Of a stretch of DNA of 64,000 nt, positions 30,173 to 42,068 are shown piece after piece. The number at the start of each line of letters is the position of its first letter. Positions within the stretch are counted from its first letter, which is position 1. The stretch comes from Methanobacterium subterraneum (GTDB lineage: Archaea; Methanobacteriota; Methanobacteria; Methanobacteriales; Methanobacteriaceae). A program made the position numbers and the translations under genes. Under the pieces are notes generated by a model, which was not told the origin of the DNA, searched no databases, and saw only the letters and a list, made by a program, of their open reading frames with translations. The DNA lies in assembly GCF_002813695.1 (NCBI RefSeq), contig NZ_CP017768.1, positions 1,136,501 to 1,200,500 on the forward strand, given 5' to 3'.

Positions 30173-31015
30173 CTATTTTAAGAATTCATGCCCAGAACCC
30201 ACCCTAACCTGCGGATACGCTTTTAAAAATGTTAAAATCTTCTCCAATATCTCCTGAGCCATTGCCACATCCCAGGTGTAATCACTGGGAGCCACACCTA
30301 GTTCTAGGTTTTCCTGAATGAAAGCAGCATCCATGGCCAGTAAAACAGGACCCTCCAATCCATTCACCAGAAAAGAACTATGTCCCGGAGTGTGTCCCGG
30401 TGTATGGAACGCCCACAATGACCCATCACCCAGCAAATCTACACCGGAACCTAAATATGGCATTTGCTGCGCATGGGTGTAATCAATTTCATATAGTTCA
30501 TTTAAACCTCCTAAAAAATCACCATGGACTTCTAAATGGTATTGGCTGTATTCTCCTTTCCCCGTTACATAGGGAATATCCTTGGGAAGTTCCCTGAGCC
30601 CTGCGGCATGGTCAGAGTGTAAGTGGCTTAAAAAAACCATCTTGGGGTTAATATTATGCTTTGCCAGATGATAAGCTATATTTTCATCCCTATCCTGATG
30701 ATATTCATCAACTGCACTTCCATTTAACCCCCCACGCGGGTCGTTGCAGTAGGATGAGTCCAGTCCGGCATCAAGTAGAAAATCGCCCTTTTCTTCATGA
30801 TGAACCCAGTGGGCCAGGATAGGGACCTCCAGTTCTTCATCAACCATAACCGGGGCACGGGGGTGATTCGGGTTTATGGTGCCTTTACGGTTAATCACCA
30901 CTAAACCGGTTTTAAAGCTCTCCACAGTTATTGGTCTTGGATTCTGGAAAACTTCATCCCAACTTTCATGATCTGATTTTTCAACGAAATAAGGTCGGAT
31001 TTTCATTTTAGCCAC
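30173..31015 (-). CDS. Metallo-beta-lactamase-fold hydrolase (lactonase-like)
   Basis: The 280-residue protein shows the MBL metal motif HLHSDHAAG (about residues 130-138), a later His in GHTPGHSS and the Asp in LAMDAAF. The sequence order and length match the AHL-lactonase/AttM-like group of MBL hydrolases; the substrate here is not known and N-acyl homoserine lactones are only one possibility. It is about 140 bp after the second symporter on the same strand. The ATG at 31015 follows a GAGAAGGTGG sequence that serves as the ribosome binding site. Confidence 0.78.
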   Translation of the reverse strand: MAKMKIRPYFVEKSDHESWDEVFQNPRPITVESFKTGLVVINRKGTINPNHPRAPVMVDEELEVPILAHWVHHEEKGDFLLDAGLDSSYCNDPRGGLNGSAVDEYHQDRDENIAYHLAKHNINPKMVFLSHLHSDHAAGLRELPKDIPYVTGKGEYSQYHLEVHGDFLGGLNELYEIDYTHAQQMPYLGSGVDLLGDGSLWAFHTPGHTPGHSSFLVNGLEGPVLLAMDAAFIQENLELGVAPSDYTWDVAMAQEILEKILTFLKAYPQVRVGSGHEFLK

Positions 31016-31154
31016 CTTCTCAGTTATTTGGAAGAATTAGATTTCATTGGAATTGTGGGGAACATGAATTGCGGAGGGAATTTAGGCTAAATTGGGATTA
31101 CAGGAATTTCTAGAAATTTGTTCTTGTTTCCCACTTATTCATCCCAATTCCAGG

Positions 31155-32768
31155 TTATTTTCCTTTAAACCGGTCCACGCCCTGGAAACATTTATCAATG
31201 AATTCCTTTTCAGGGGGTTTAGTGAGCAGACTGACCACAATTGTAGCCACAACCGCCACTGGCAAGGCCACGATCATTGGATCCACTGTTGGCCAGGGCA
31301 CAGATGTAATAATAGTAGACTGTCCCATTAAAGCTTTGGAAACTCCCAATGGTTCGGCTGTTTTTTTAAAGCCGAACAACAACCAGAATAGACTTACCGC
31401 TGCACCAGAAACCAACCCTGCGATTGCACCTTCCTTTGTAGCCCTTTTCCAGTAAATTGCTGCCACATATATAGCCAGGAATGCTGCGGCAGTGATACCG
31501 AACCATAAAGAAGTTCCCAGGGCCACTATACTGGAGGGTAATATGAATCCCATAATCACTGCAATTAACACTGCTATTACTATTCCAATCCGGGCCATCC
31601 TTACTGATGATCCGCCAGTTTTACGGACTAATGTCTCGTATATATCACGGCCAAAGGCGGTTCCCTGCACATGGAACTGTGCAGATAGGGTGGACATGGC
31701 CGCAGATAAAAGAGCAACCATAAAGAGGTAAGTGAACCATAATGGCATTGCCGCGGCGATAAATGCTGGTATAACCTTGTCCAAATTACCTCCGGCTGCT
31801 TGAACCGCAGTTTGTCCCGTTGTTTGGAAAAAATAGACGTTGGAGAGGGAACCCACCACATAGGCACCGAAGGTTATGGCGAATATGAACACCCCACCAA
31901 TTAATACTGCCCGGTTCAATTCACGATGGGATTTAACAGTCATGAAACGGACCACCAGTTGGGGCTGTGATAACACCCCAATACCCACACCCAGGATTAG
32001 GCTGGAAACCAGTGTCCACCAGAAGGGACTGCCCAGGGAGGGCATGGTTGTCCATCCCGTGAATCCAGTGGCAGTGGCGGCGGCAGTTGAATTAGCCGGC
32101 ACCACGTTCACCAGATTGGTGAGGGCTTGGTTTGCATCAACTACACCACCCAGCATCCAGTAAATTGCAATCAGGAGGAATATTGTTCCAAAAAACATTA
32201 TACTACCCTGCAATGCATCGGTATACATTACACCCCTGATCCCTCCAAATATAACATAAGCGGCAACTATCACTGCCATTACCACCAGGGCTATGTTGTA
32301 ATCTATTTGGAGGGTTGTTTCCACAAACCGGGCCATACCTACCAGAACTACTGCTGCATATAAGGGCATCCCAATAAAGATAACTGCACCGGAGAAGTAT
32401 TGTATGAATCTACTGTCAAAACGTCGGGATAAAAACTCTGGGAAGGTCAGGGCGCCCAAGTTATGACCCATTTTCCGGGTGCGTTTCCCAAAGAATACGA
32501 AGGCAATGAATATTCCAATGAGGATGTTTAAAAAGACTAGCCATAGGATTCCCATACCATAATTGGCAGCAACACCCCCAAATCCTACAATGGCTGCCGT
32601 GCTGATGAATGTGGCCCCATAACTCAGAGCCATGATAAAGGGGTGTGTTTCCCTCCCTGCCACCAGGTAATCATCTGCACTCTTAGTCCTACGCCAGGCC
32701 ACATATCCCACATAACCGTTTATCACGAGAAATATTAAACAAATAATACTCAAAATCATTAAGTCCAC
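31155..32768 (-). CDS. Sodium:solute symporter (SSS family), second copy
   Basis: The 537-residue protein is a close paralogue of the symporter at 7638-9236. They share long identical stretches such as LSYGATFISTAAIVGFGG and FIAFVFFGKRTRKMGHNL. About 13 membrane segments are present. Unlike the first copy, no small accessory protein gene lies upstream; the 285 bp before it contain none. The loop between two helices (NVVPANSTAAATATGF) differs mainly in the low-complexity part. The downstream hydrolase at 30173-31015 is on the same strand and may share a transcript, which hints at a different substrate, but this is inference. Confidence 0.85.
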   Translation of the reverse strand: MDLMILSIICLIFLVINGYVGYVAWRRTKSADDYLVAGRETHPFIMALSYGATFISTAAIVGFGGVAANYGMGILWLVFLNILIGIFIAFVFFGKRTRKMGHNLGALTFPEFLSRRFDSRFIQYFSGAVIFIGMPLYAAVVLVGMARFVETTLQIDYNIALVVMAVIVAAYVIFGGIRGVMYTDALQGSIMFFGTIFLLIAIYWMLGGVVDANQALTNLVNVVPANSTAAATATGFTGWTTMPSLGSPFWWTLVSSLILGVGIGVLSQPQLVVRFMTVKSHRELNRAVLIGGVFIFAITFGAYVVGSLSNVYFFQTTGQTAVQAAGGNLDKVIPAFIAAAMPLWFTYLFMVALLSAAMSTLSAQFHVQGTAFGRDIYETLVRKTGGSSVRMARIGIVIAVLIAVIMGFILPSSIVALGTSLWFGITAAAFLAIYVAAIYWKRATKEGAIAGLVSGAAVSLFWLLFGFKKTAEPLGVSKALMGQSTIITSVPWPTVDPMIVALPVAVVATIVVSLLTKPPEKEFIDKCFQGVDRFKGK

Positions 32769-33053
32769 TTAATCACGACCTGTGCCTAACTGGCACTTTT
32801 ATCATTATTATTAATGATTAATGAATTTCTGATGGCTCTATATAAACTTTGACTTATAGGGAGGATATTATCAGCCCATTTATTGTATCATTAATATAGC
32901 TTAAAAGCATGGGATTTACACCTATCTATCAAATTTAAATAAGGTTAACAATAAAAACCCTTTATTGTCCTAAATTAATAGGTTAAAATAGATAGGGTTA
33001 AATTATCTTTAGATTAATGAATGAATAGAATAGGAAAAGGGGTAGTGAAATAA

Positions 33054-33887
33054 TTGAGTGAAGATGGTCCTCCTCGTTTAAGAAAACCAGAAAAGGGCAC
33101 TAGGAAAAAAGATGCATCATCCAAATTAGGTAAAGCCAGTGCTGATATTAAGGAAAAAGTCGGTTCTTTTAATCTGAAAAAGGGAGAATCTTCAATTACC
33201 AATAAGGTTAATTCCTTTAAGTCTAAAAAAAGCTTTAGGAGTGAAGATAGGGATGGAAGTCCCACCAAACTACGAGTACCCCAATCTGAACCTAAGCAAA
33301 AGTTCAATTTTGGTTTCGAGGAAAAAATTCCAAAGGTATTAAGGGAAAAATCCTTCCTAAGCATTATTGGTGTTATTATTTTAATTATTCTGGTGGTTAG
33401 CACTGCAATTTTGTTTATTGGTGATAAACAAATAAGCACCAGCCCTAACAACACCACCCAACAAGTAGAGCCTCTTAAAAACCATTATAATGATGGTAAC
33501 ATCTCTTTTGACTATCCTGAAGGCTGGAATGTTTCCAATAACCAACAAGCCCCCCTGATTGTCACAGTAGCTCATGATGAAAATAACAGTTTTTCAGTCT
33601 TTAAGGAGGATCTGGGAACCCAGAACTTCACATATCGAGTGGCAGCCTGGCGTTCAAACATTTTAGCAAAGGGTATGATCTACTACGAAGGTGACCTTAC
33701 CATTGACAACACCACTGCCTATGAACTGGAAGCAAATTACAAACCCGGAGATAAAGTCTTCGCCACTAGAGGGATAGCTTTCCAGAAAAATAACTCATTA
33801 TACTTCTTAATCTTTGTGTTTGACAAAGCCCTTATTGATTATAAATACGAGATGGATAAAGTGATAAACAGTTTCCATGTGAATTAA
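33054..33887 (+). CDS. PsbP-related membrane-anchored protein
   Basis: The 277-residue protein has a long basic, Lys-rich cytoplasmic N-terminus (about 1-100), one membrane helix (LSIIGVIILIILVVSTAIL, about 102-120) and an outer domain (about 140-277) with the PsbP-like opening GNISFDYPEGWNVSNN and the closing IDYKYEMDKVINSFHV. PsbP-like domains occur in many archaeal surface proteins of unknown role. The start is TTG at 33054 behind GGGGTAGTGA. It stands alone and is followed by PaaK with a 157-bp gap. Confidence 0.7.
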   Translation: MSEDGPPRLRKPEKGTRKKDASSKLGKASADIKEKVGSFNLKKGESSITNKVNSFKSKKSFRSEDRDGSPTKLRVPQSEPKQKFNFGFEEKIPKVLREKSFLSIIGVIILIILVVSTAILFIGDKQISTSPNNTTQQVEPLKNHYNDGNISFDYPEGWNVSNNQQAPLIVTVAHDENNSFSVFKEDLGTQNFTYRVAAWRSNILAKGMIYYEGDLTIDNTTAYELEANYKPGDKVFATRGIAFQKNNSLYFLIFVFDKALIDYKYEMDKVINSFHVN

Positions 33888-34044
33888 AAGATCATTCAAT
33901 AAGAAAACTGAACTGGAATAAAGATTTTACTTGTGAAATAGGAGATTTAATATCCTTTGGGATTAAATTTCCTCCTAAAAATATTATAATTATAAAATAA
34001 ATGGATTTGGATTAATTTAATAAAAAAATAGGATTGGCCGGTAG

Positions 34045-35355
<1,311 letters not shown>

Positions 35356-35464
35356 ATCTAATCTGAAATTTACATCATGAAATTTACTGGTATTATGAGA
35401 AATAATTCTTGAAATTTATATTAAAAAAAATATAATTGGAATTCCATAAAATGGGGGAATCTGA

Positions 35465-35896
<432 letters not shown>

Positions 35897-36076
35897 ACAA
35901 CAACAAAGTAATATTTTTTTTTATTCCAATTTTAATTGATTTATTTTATTTTTAAGAGATATTAGATTATGATATGTAGGATTTATGATATGTAGGATAT
36001 GAAATTTTTATAAAAAAATTAAAAAAAATTGTTTTCTTTAGTTTTAGTAAATCTCCAAAATGGATTAATATCAAAA

Positions 36077-36673
36077 TCAGAGACCGGAAGAACAAAAACT
36101 GAATCCTTCCTCAAAGGCCTCGAGATTTATAGGAATACTCTTTTCTGGAAGGTTATCCTTCATTGATGCCAGTATAATCTCCTTTTCCAGTGGGAAGTCC
36201 GGGACCGCTGCTACCGCGCCCAGCATGACCATATTAGTTGCCAGTATATGACCAGCTTTCTTAGCAATCCCATCGGCATCCATGGCAATGACCTTCTGGG
36301 CCTGGGACTGCAGTTGATCCAGGATGGTGGATAGTTCAGGGTAAGGATGTTCACTTTGCCGGAGGTTAAAGGGGTAAATGGGTGCAGTGTTCATTACAAC
36401 ATAACTATCCTTATTGATCATTTTTATAGCTCTTAATGCTTCCAGGGGTTCAAATGCCAGTAAAAGGTTTGCTTTTCCTTCCTCAATCAGGGGACTGTAA
36501 GAGTCCCCTATCTTCATCTGGGTGGATACCACACCGCCCCGCTGGGACATTCCGTGTATTTCACCCACCACCACAGAGAGGTTGCTTTTCATGGCGGCTT
36601 CACCCATTATAATTGAGGTTTTGATGATTCCCTGCCCACCTACTCCAGAAATATAAATATTGTAAGGGTTCAT
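36077..36673 (-). CDS. iorB: Indolepyruvate oxidoreductase beta subunit
   Basis: The 198-residue subunit contains the gamma/delta-type domain of 2-oxoacid:ferredoxin oxidoreductases, with ISGVGGQGIIKTSIIMGEAA (residues 9-28) and HGMSQRGGVVSTQMKIG. With IorA it decarboxylates aryl pyruvates, or runs in reverse in anabolic direction, passing electrons to ferredoxin. It lies 2 bp after iorA (stop 36676), so the two are translationally close. The gene faces the PaaK-ACT pair tail to tail. Length is normal for IorB. Confidence 0.92.
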   Translation of the reverse strand: MNPYNIYISGVGGQGIIKTSIIMGEAAMKSNLSVVVGEIHGMSQRGGVVSTQMKIGDSYSPLIEEGKANLLLAFEPLEALRAIKMINKDSYVVMNTAPIYPFNLRQSEHPYPELSTILDQLQSQAQKVIAMDADGIAKKAGHILATNMVMLGAVAAVPDFPLEKEIILASMKDNLPEKSIPINLEAFEEGFSFCSSGL

Positions 36674-36675
36674 GG

Positions 36676-38556
36676 TTATTCCTCCTCTCCCCTTTTATTA
36701 TCTATTTTTTTAGCCCTGATTGCCTTTTCAGGACATGTCTGGACACACACACTGCATCTCCTACACATTAAAGGATCAATTCTGATTTTACCATCTTCAT
36801 TGGTGTAAATAGCCGGGCAGGTGAGTTCCATGACACATGTATCACAACCCGTGCATTTATCATCCTCAACATGGATGATTATGTTTTTACCCTTCTCTGG
36901 CCTACCCTTAATTAGCATACAGGGGTACTGGGAGATAACCACCGCCACTTTATCGTGCTGGAGGGCTTTTTTGAATATCTCCTTTGAATTACGTACACTG
37001 AGGGGATTGATAATTTCCACCATGTCCACTCCACAGGCTTTCACAATCTCCGGTATGGACATCTCCGGTGCTTCCAGTCCCATACCATCCACTGGTAAGC
37101 CAGGATGTGGTTGTCCCCCGGTCATGGCAGTGGTGCGGTTGTCCAGGATCACCAGGACAAAATTGTTCTTGTTGTGCACTGCATTGATGAGTGGAGGAAT
37201 CCCTGCATGGAAGAAGGTCGAATCCCCTATAAAACTCACCACAGTTTGATCCGTAGCTTTAGAGAACCCGCAACTGGTACCAATGGATGAACCCATGGAT
37301 AACAGGTAATCTGCAATTTCATATGGAGCTTCAATGCCCAGTGTGTAGCATCCAATATCCGTGGGGAAAATGAGATCATCCAGGCCCAGGTCTTCAGCTG
37401 CTTTTTTAACTTCGAAATAGGCGGCCCGGTGTGGGCAGCCTGGGCAGAGTGTGGGTGGTCTTTTGGGAAGTTCAACCGAACTGGAATCAGTTCCAACTGG
37501 CATTTGCAATCCCATCATCCTGCCCACTCCCTCAAGTACAATATCCGGACTGTACTCATATATCATGGGCAGTGTTCCGTCTATTTTACCGTGAACCACT
37601 TTGTTGATCTGGTGTTTGCCAATTATTGCCATAATCTCTTTTTCCATGATGGGGTCAACTTCTTCCACCACCAGAACCCTCTCTATGTTTTCCAAAAATT
37701 CCAGCACCTTTTTTTCAGGTAAAGGGTATGAAAAGGTTATTTTAAGAACATTCACCGGTAGTTCATACTCTTCCACCACATCCATAACGTAGTTGTAGGC
37801 ACTGCCACTGGTGATGATCCCCACCTGGCTTCCATTATCAAAGGACTCATTTAAGGAGGAATTATTGGATAGTACTCCTATTTCGCCCATTTTTTCAACC
37901 AGGTTCCGGTGCATGACCCTGGCAGACTCTGGTACCGGTACGAATCGCTGCGGATCTTTTTCAAAGTGTCCGTTTGTTTTAGGTTTTTCCAAAGCACCCA
38001 GTTCCACTACTCCCCTCATATGGGAAACCCGGGTGGTGGTGCGTAGAATAACCGGTACTTCAAATTCTTCCGATAACTGGTAGGCGTATTTCATTAAATC
38101 CTTAACTTCCTGGGGGCTGGATGCTTCTAGGAGGGGTATGTTGGCCAGTCGGGCATAGTGACGGTTGTCCTGTTCATTTTGGGATGAAAACATGGAAGGA
38201 TCATCGGCGGTGAGGATCACCATCCCTCCCCGGACACCGGTGTAGGCCACACTCATCAGGGAGTCCGAGGCCACATTAACCCCTACATGTTTCATGAAGG
38301 TGAATGATCGGAGTCCAGAGGCAGCTGCAGCTGCAGCAACTTCCAGGGCTACTTTTTCATTGACTGAAAACTCAAAGTACATCCCTGCATCCTCGGCAAG
38401 AACTGATAAAACGTTTCCAATCTCTGAAGAAGGTGTTCCGGGGTAGGTGCTGGCCACAGCAACTCCTGCTTCCAGGGCACCCCGGACTGCTGCTTCATTA
38501 CCCATTAAGAATAGTTTATCCTTCTCTTTTCCGGTGAGAATTTCTTTAATGTTCAT
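36676..38556 (-). CDS. iorA: Indolepyruvate oxidoreductase alpha subunit
   Basis: The 626-residue subunit combines a pyrimidine-binding domain (about 15-250) with STYPGTPSSEIGNVL, a middle domain, a TPP-binding domain with FIGDSTFFHAGIPPLINAV and ILDNRTTAMTGGQPHPG, and a C-terminal double [4Fe-4S] ferredoxin domain: CTGCDTC and CRRCSVC, each followed by the Cys-Pro of cluster exchange. It catalyses ferredoxin-linked oxidation of aryl pyruvates. The CPGCPHR motif near residue 365 is also typical of IorA. AGGAAGATACC precedes the ATG. It forms an operon with iorB. Confidence 0.94.
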   Translation of the reverse strand: MNIKEILTGKEKDKLFLMGNEAAVRGALEAGVAVASTYPGTPSSEIGNVLSVLAEDAGMYFEFSVNEKVALEVAAAAAASGLRSFTFMKHVGVNVASDSLMSVAYTGVRGGMVILTADDPSMFSSQNEQDNRHYARLANIPLLEASSPQEVKDLMKYAYQLSEEFEVPVILRTTTRVSHMRGVVELGALEKPKTNGHFEKDPQRFVPVPESARVMHRNLVEKMGEIGVLSNNSSLNESFDNGSQVGIITSGSAYNYVMDVVEEYELPVNVLKITFSYPLPEKKVLEFLENIERVLVVEEVDPIMEKEIMAIIGKHQINKVVHGKIDGTLPMIYEYSPDIVLEGVGRMMGLQMPVGTDSSSVELPKRPPTLCPGCPHRAAYFEVKKAAEDLGLDDLIFPTDIGCYTLGIEAPYEIADYLLSMGSSIGTSCGFSKATDQTVVSFIGDSTFFHAGIPPLINAVHNKNNFVLVILDNRTTAMTGGQPHPGLPVDGMGLEAPEMSIPEIVKACGVDMVEIINPLSVRNSKEIFKKALQHDKVAVVISQYPCMLIKGRPEKGKNIIIHVEDDKCTGCDTCVMELTCPAIYTNEDGKIRIDPLMCRRCSVCVQTCPEKAIRAKKIDNKRGEEE

Positions 38557-38906
38557 GGTATCTTCCTGAAGATAAAATAATAGTCAAACTATGGTTTAAT
38601 CCATTACAGCATATTTTAATGATTATTTTAGTAATTTAAGAACAGTATTTAAAGACCATACTCGAGGTCCAGTAAATGTTTTTGAATATTGGACTATATT
38701 TAGATTTAGGTTTCAGTGGTTTAATAATTTGTTGAAAAATAATTAAACTATTTATAAGATTCATTCTCCCCCATAACTGGAGATTCTTTTCAGAGATCAT
38801 AAAGATCATTCTACATATATAAGAACTGATTAGACTAAACTGTACGCTATTAAGACTGGAATTAGTATCCACTTAACTCATTACTGTTTTAATCATCATA
38901 TAAAAT
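38557..38906. other. Intergenic stretch between iorA and the CocE-type gene
   Basis: About 350 AT-rich bases. It is upstream of iorA and downstream of the CocE-type gene, both on the minus strand, so the iorA promoter should lie near its left end. No further gene was seen. Confidence 0.5.
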
Positions 38907-41096
38907 CTAATTGTCCAGTAATCCCCTATAAATTGAGCTATTTATTGGTATAACTGGCAGTAGAACTGATGATGGGTGTTCCAAGTCATGATAGATGGTT
39001 TGGTGGGCTACCTGCTGTTGGGTGTCGGTGGCAATGGGGTTTCCGGTGTTGGGGTTGGGGTGGAGGATGGGATAGGCACTGGAAGAGATCTCCAGGCGGA
39101 TCCGGTGGCCTGGTAAGAACACGTGGCCCATGTCAAATAGTTCTATCCGGTATTTTTCAATTTTACCCGGCTCGAGAAGGATTTCTTGATCAAATCCCTG
39201 CCTATATCTGGCTCGTATAGAACCTCCAGATTCATAGGTGCCTAGGTTGATAGCGGTTCCATTGGGGTAAACATCCACCAATCGGGCCATGAAATCCGTG
39301 TCTTTAGCATCACTGGCAGCATACAACTCCACCGCCACCGGTCCTAATATCATGACTGGTTCTTCCAGGGATGAAGTGGTGTAAATTAGAACATCAGAAC
39401 GGTTTTCAGTTCTAATGGAGTTAACAGCAAAGCCTCCTAAAGTAAGGGGTCTGGGATTGGCAGGATCATGGGTATAACTATCAGAAGGCGTAGTTGAATT
39501 CACATTCACCGTCGAATTGGAGGTGCTGGAATTGTGGTTTGCGGTGCCCGATGTTAAGTTCCATTCCAGAAACCCGTTTCCATTTAATGTATTGGCTTGC
39601 CCTCGGCTGTTGAGGTACAGGGGAGTGATCTTCATGTCCTCTGGAGGATAGTTGGTGAGGTTTATCCATTTACTAAGACCAGTGATGTAAACTGTTGCCC
39701 TGGGGAAGTTTAACAGACCATTAGAGTTAGTAAAGTTGGAATTGTTAGTGTTGGAATTATTAACTGAGGTATTTGAATTGTTATTGATGTTAGAGTTATT
39801 AGTAGATGAGTTAACAGTTGAAGAGGAATTAACAGTAGAACTGGTTGAATTTTTAAGATAATAATCGAAGAATGCCAGATGGGTGGCTAAAACATCACGC
39901 TGAGCCCCCGGTACGGGTAGATCCCCGATTTGTGAAAGTTGTGCTGCTGGTTCGAAGGTACCAGAGTGGATCCAGGGTCCTATAATCAGGTACTGATCAC
40001 TATGAGTGGAGTTCTTTTTAAGGCCATTCCAGTAGAACAGTGCTCCTGGTTGGTCTGCATCGAACCACCCACAGGTAGTCATGGTGGGCAAGTTGATATT
40101 GGCAAAATCCTGGTCTGTGAACTGGATCCGTTTCCAGTAATCGTCCAGGGTGGGGTGTTCCAGGAACTGGCGGTAAAGGGGAACCGGTGTCCCAGTAGTT
40201 TCATCTGCAGTTAATAGTGGGCGGTGGTTGAATATGGGGGTCCAGTTAAGGTTTTGTGTGTTTAGATCAGTGGTGCGGCCGTTGTTGGCCAGGGTCCATG
40301 GTAGGGCCCATCCCATATAGAAAACCCCCCCAATGGATGGTATTTCTTCCATGTAACGTCCGGTTGCTGCGGTGGGTGATATGCACACCAGGTGTGGGGG
40401 TTTTTCCCGTGCAGCCAGCCACTGGTTAGCTCCCATGTAGGAGAATCCCATCATACCCACCTTTCCATTGGACCAGGACTGATTGGCTGCCCATTCAATA
40501 GTATCATAACCATCAGGGCCTTCCTGGAAGAGGAAGTTAAAGCTCCCCTGTGAGTCTCCCTTCCCCCGCACATCCTGCACCATGAACACGTAGCCCTGTC
40601 TGGCGAAATACTCACCCATACCAGCGTAATTCATGTAAGCAGCACTCCGACCATAGGGAGTGCGTATTATAATAACTGGATACTTCCCATCATCTTTAGG
40701 GAGCCAGATATCAGAGATCAGTTTAACACCATCCCGTAGGGGTGTTTCCTGGCCAAAAATAGTTTTAACTGTGTAATTCACTGGTTTATTACTGTTATTC
40801 TGTAAAATGGTTGAATTATTGGCATTCCATGTGTTCTGGGAACGACTTGAATTTGTGGCATTCTGGGTGGTGCTGGCCTGGTCCTGACTGTTAGTGGTAT
40901 TGTTCTTTAACTCGGGATTGTTATCAACGCTGTTTTGAGTTTCATCTTGAGTTTCAGTACCCTGAAATTGATTTAAAATAGATTCTGTGCCCTGGGTGAT
41001 CGAAGTTTCATTACCCTCCAAGAGGACCACCCCAAATAAAACGCCTAGAAAAGCAATGAATGATATTAATACTATTGCAAATGAAGTTTCTTTCAT
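38907..41096 (-). CDS. Secreted CocE/NonD-type X-Pro peptidase-like hydrolase
   Basis: The 729-residue protein has an N-terminal signal anchor (FAIVLISFIAFLGVLFGVVL), a Gln/Asn/Thr-rich linker (about 30-105), an alpha/beta-hydrolase domain and a jelly-roll C-terminal domain, as in CocE/Xaa-Pro dipeptidyl peptidases. The nucleophile is in GMMGFSYMGANQWL (about 215), the Asp in TCGWFDADQPG and the His in GPWIHSGTF. A 40-residue Asn/Ser/Thr insert (about 420-460) lies between the hydrolase and the jelly-roll domain and has many Asn-x-Ser/Thr sites, as expected for a glycosylated surface enzyme. The substrate, peptide or ester, is unknown. Confidence 0.85.
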   Translation of the reverse strand: MKETSFAIVLISFIAFLGVLFGVVLLEGNETSITQGTESILNQFQGTETQDETQNSVDNNPELKNNTTNSQDQASTTQNATNSSRSQNTWNANNSTILQNNSNKPVNYTVKTIFGQETPLRDGVKLISDIWLPKDDGKYPVIIIRTPYGRSAAYMNYAGMGEYFARQGYVFMVQDVRGKGDSQGSFNFLFQEGPDGYDTIEWAANQSWSNGKVGMMGFSYMGANQWLAAREKPPHLVCISPTAATGRYMEEIPSIGGVFYMGWALPWTLANNGRTTDLNTQNLNWTPIFNHRPLLTADETTGTPVPLYRQFLEHPTLDDYWKRIQFTDQDFANINLPTMTTCGWFDADQPGALFYWNGLKKNSTHSDQYLIIGPWIHSGTFEPAAQLSQIGDLPVPGAQRDVLATHLAFFDYYLKNSTSSTVNSSSTVNSSTNNSNINNNSNTSVNNSNTNNSNFTNSNGLLNFPRATVYITGLSKWINLTNYPPEDMKITPLYLNSRGQANTLNGNGFLEWNLTSGTANHNSSTSNSTVNVNSTTPSDSYTHDPANPRPLTLGGFAVNSIRTENRSDVLIYTTSSLEEPVMILGPVAVELYAASDAKDTDFMARLVDVYPNGTAINLGTYESGGSIRARYRQGFDQEILLEPGKIEKYRIELFDMGHVFLPGHRIRLEISSSAYPILHPNPNTGNPIATDTQQQVAHQTIYHDLEHPSSVLLPVIPINSSIYRGLLDN

Positions 41097-41184
41097 TGTT
41101 CCCCCACTAAATAGTTAGTGAAAAGTTTAGTGATGAACTTATCTAATAAAAGATTATTTGAAGGATGTATTATAATTAACTCTG

Positions 41185-41739
41185 ATGAAGATTAAAATCC
41201 AGGATATTGAGGTAGAATATCATATTTTCCACCGGGAAGTTAAATATGCCCGTCTGGAGATTAAAAACGAAGAAATTAATCTTATACTGCCCCTTGGATT
41301 TAATGATCATCCGAAATTAATTAAAAAACATAAAAAATGGATTTATCAGAAAATATCAAGAATTAATAGGCTTAAAAAAGAGTCTGATAACCGTGAACTC
41401 AATTTAACTCGCAGTATACCTGAATTTCGCCAACTGGTTAAAACAATGGTGGATGAGATATCAGGAGAAATGGGTCTTTCTGTTAATGGAATAACATTTA
41501 GGAAAATGAAGACCCGTTGGGGAAGTTGTAGTTCAAGGGGAAATGTTAACATTAACACTCGCCTTAAATATTTACCTGAATGCCTCGTTAAATATGTGGT
41601 GCACCATGAAGTGTGCCATTTGGAGGTAAGAAAACACAACAGGAAGTACTGGGATCTGGTTTCTTTAACCTACCCCGATTACAAGACCTATGAAGATGAG
41701 CTGGCTATTTACTGGTTTTTGGTGAAGGATCTGGATTAA
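41185..41739 (+). CDS. YgjP-like (DUF45) metallopeptidase-fold protein
   Basis: The 184-residue protein has the zinc motif HHEVCHLEVRKHNRKYWDLV (about 138-157), in the form HExxH-like: His-His-Glu-Val-Cys-His. This places it in the YgjP/DUF45 group related to M48 peptidases and to SprT folds. The preceding KTRWGSCSSRGNVNINTRLK (about 110-129) is a hallmark of the family. The biological role is unknown, although such proteins often appear with restriction or DNA repair systems. It is a single gene divergent from the CocE-type gene and has no strong ribosome binding site. Confidence 0.85.
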   Translation: MKIKIQDIEVEYHIFHREVKYARLEIKNEEINLILPLGFNDHPKLIKKHKKWIYQKISRINRLKKESDNRELNLTRSIPEFRQLVKTMVDEISGEMGLSVNGITFRKMKTRWGSCSSRGNVNINTRLKYLPECLVKYVVHHEVCHLEVRKHNRKYWDLVSLTYPDYKTYEDELAIYWFLVKDLD

Positions 41740-42068
41740 ATCATGGAATTATATGTTGTTCACATTGGATTGTGAGTAACAATTAATTATTCATTCACAA
41801 ATATTGATTACCTAGAACTGATTTCTTAAACTTGGACTTATCTAAAAAACACATTTTTATTATAATAATTTTTTATAGGAATAGGACCTAATATCTATTG
41901 ATTCTATTTTACCCGTTTTATATAGAATGGAATAATGATAATTACCCACTGAACGGGACTGATAAATAGACTAAAAAACCAGTTCAAATCATTGTATTAT
42001 CCTAATTAATCTTTAAGAATTGAATAATTTAAAAAAAATCAAAATAAATTAATTAAGCTGGAGATCGA
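41740..42068. other. Intergenic stretch before tfrB
   Basis: About 329 AT-rich bases without a gene-like frame or strong repeat. AAGCTGGAGATCGA just before the tfrB ATG holds the ribosome binding site. Confidence 0.5.
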
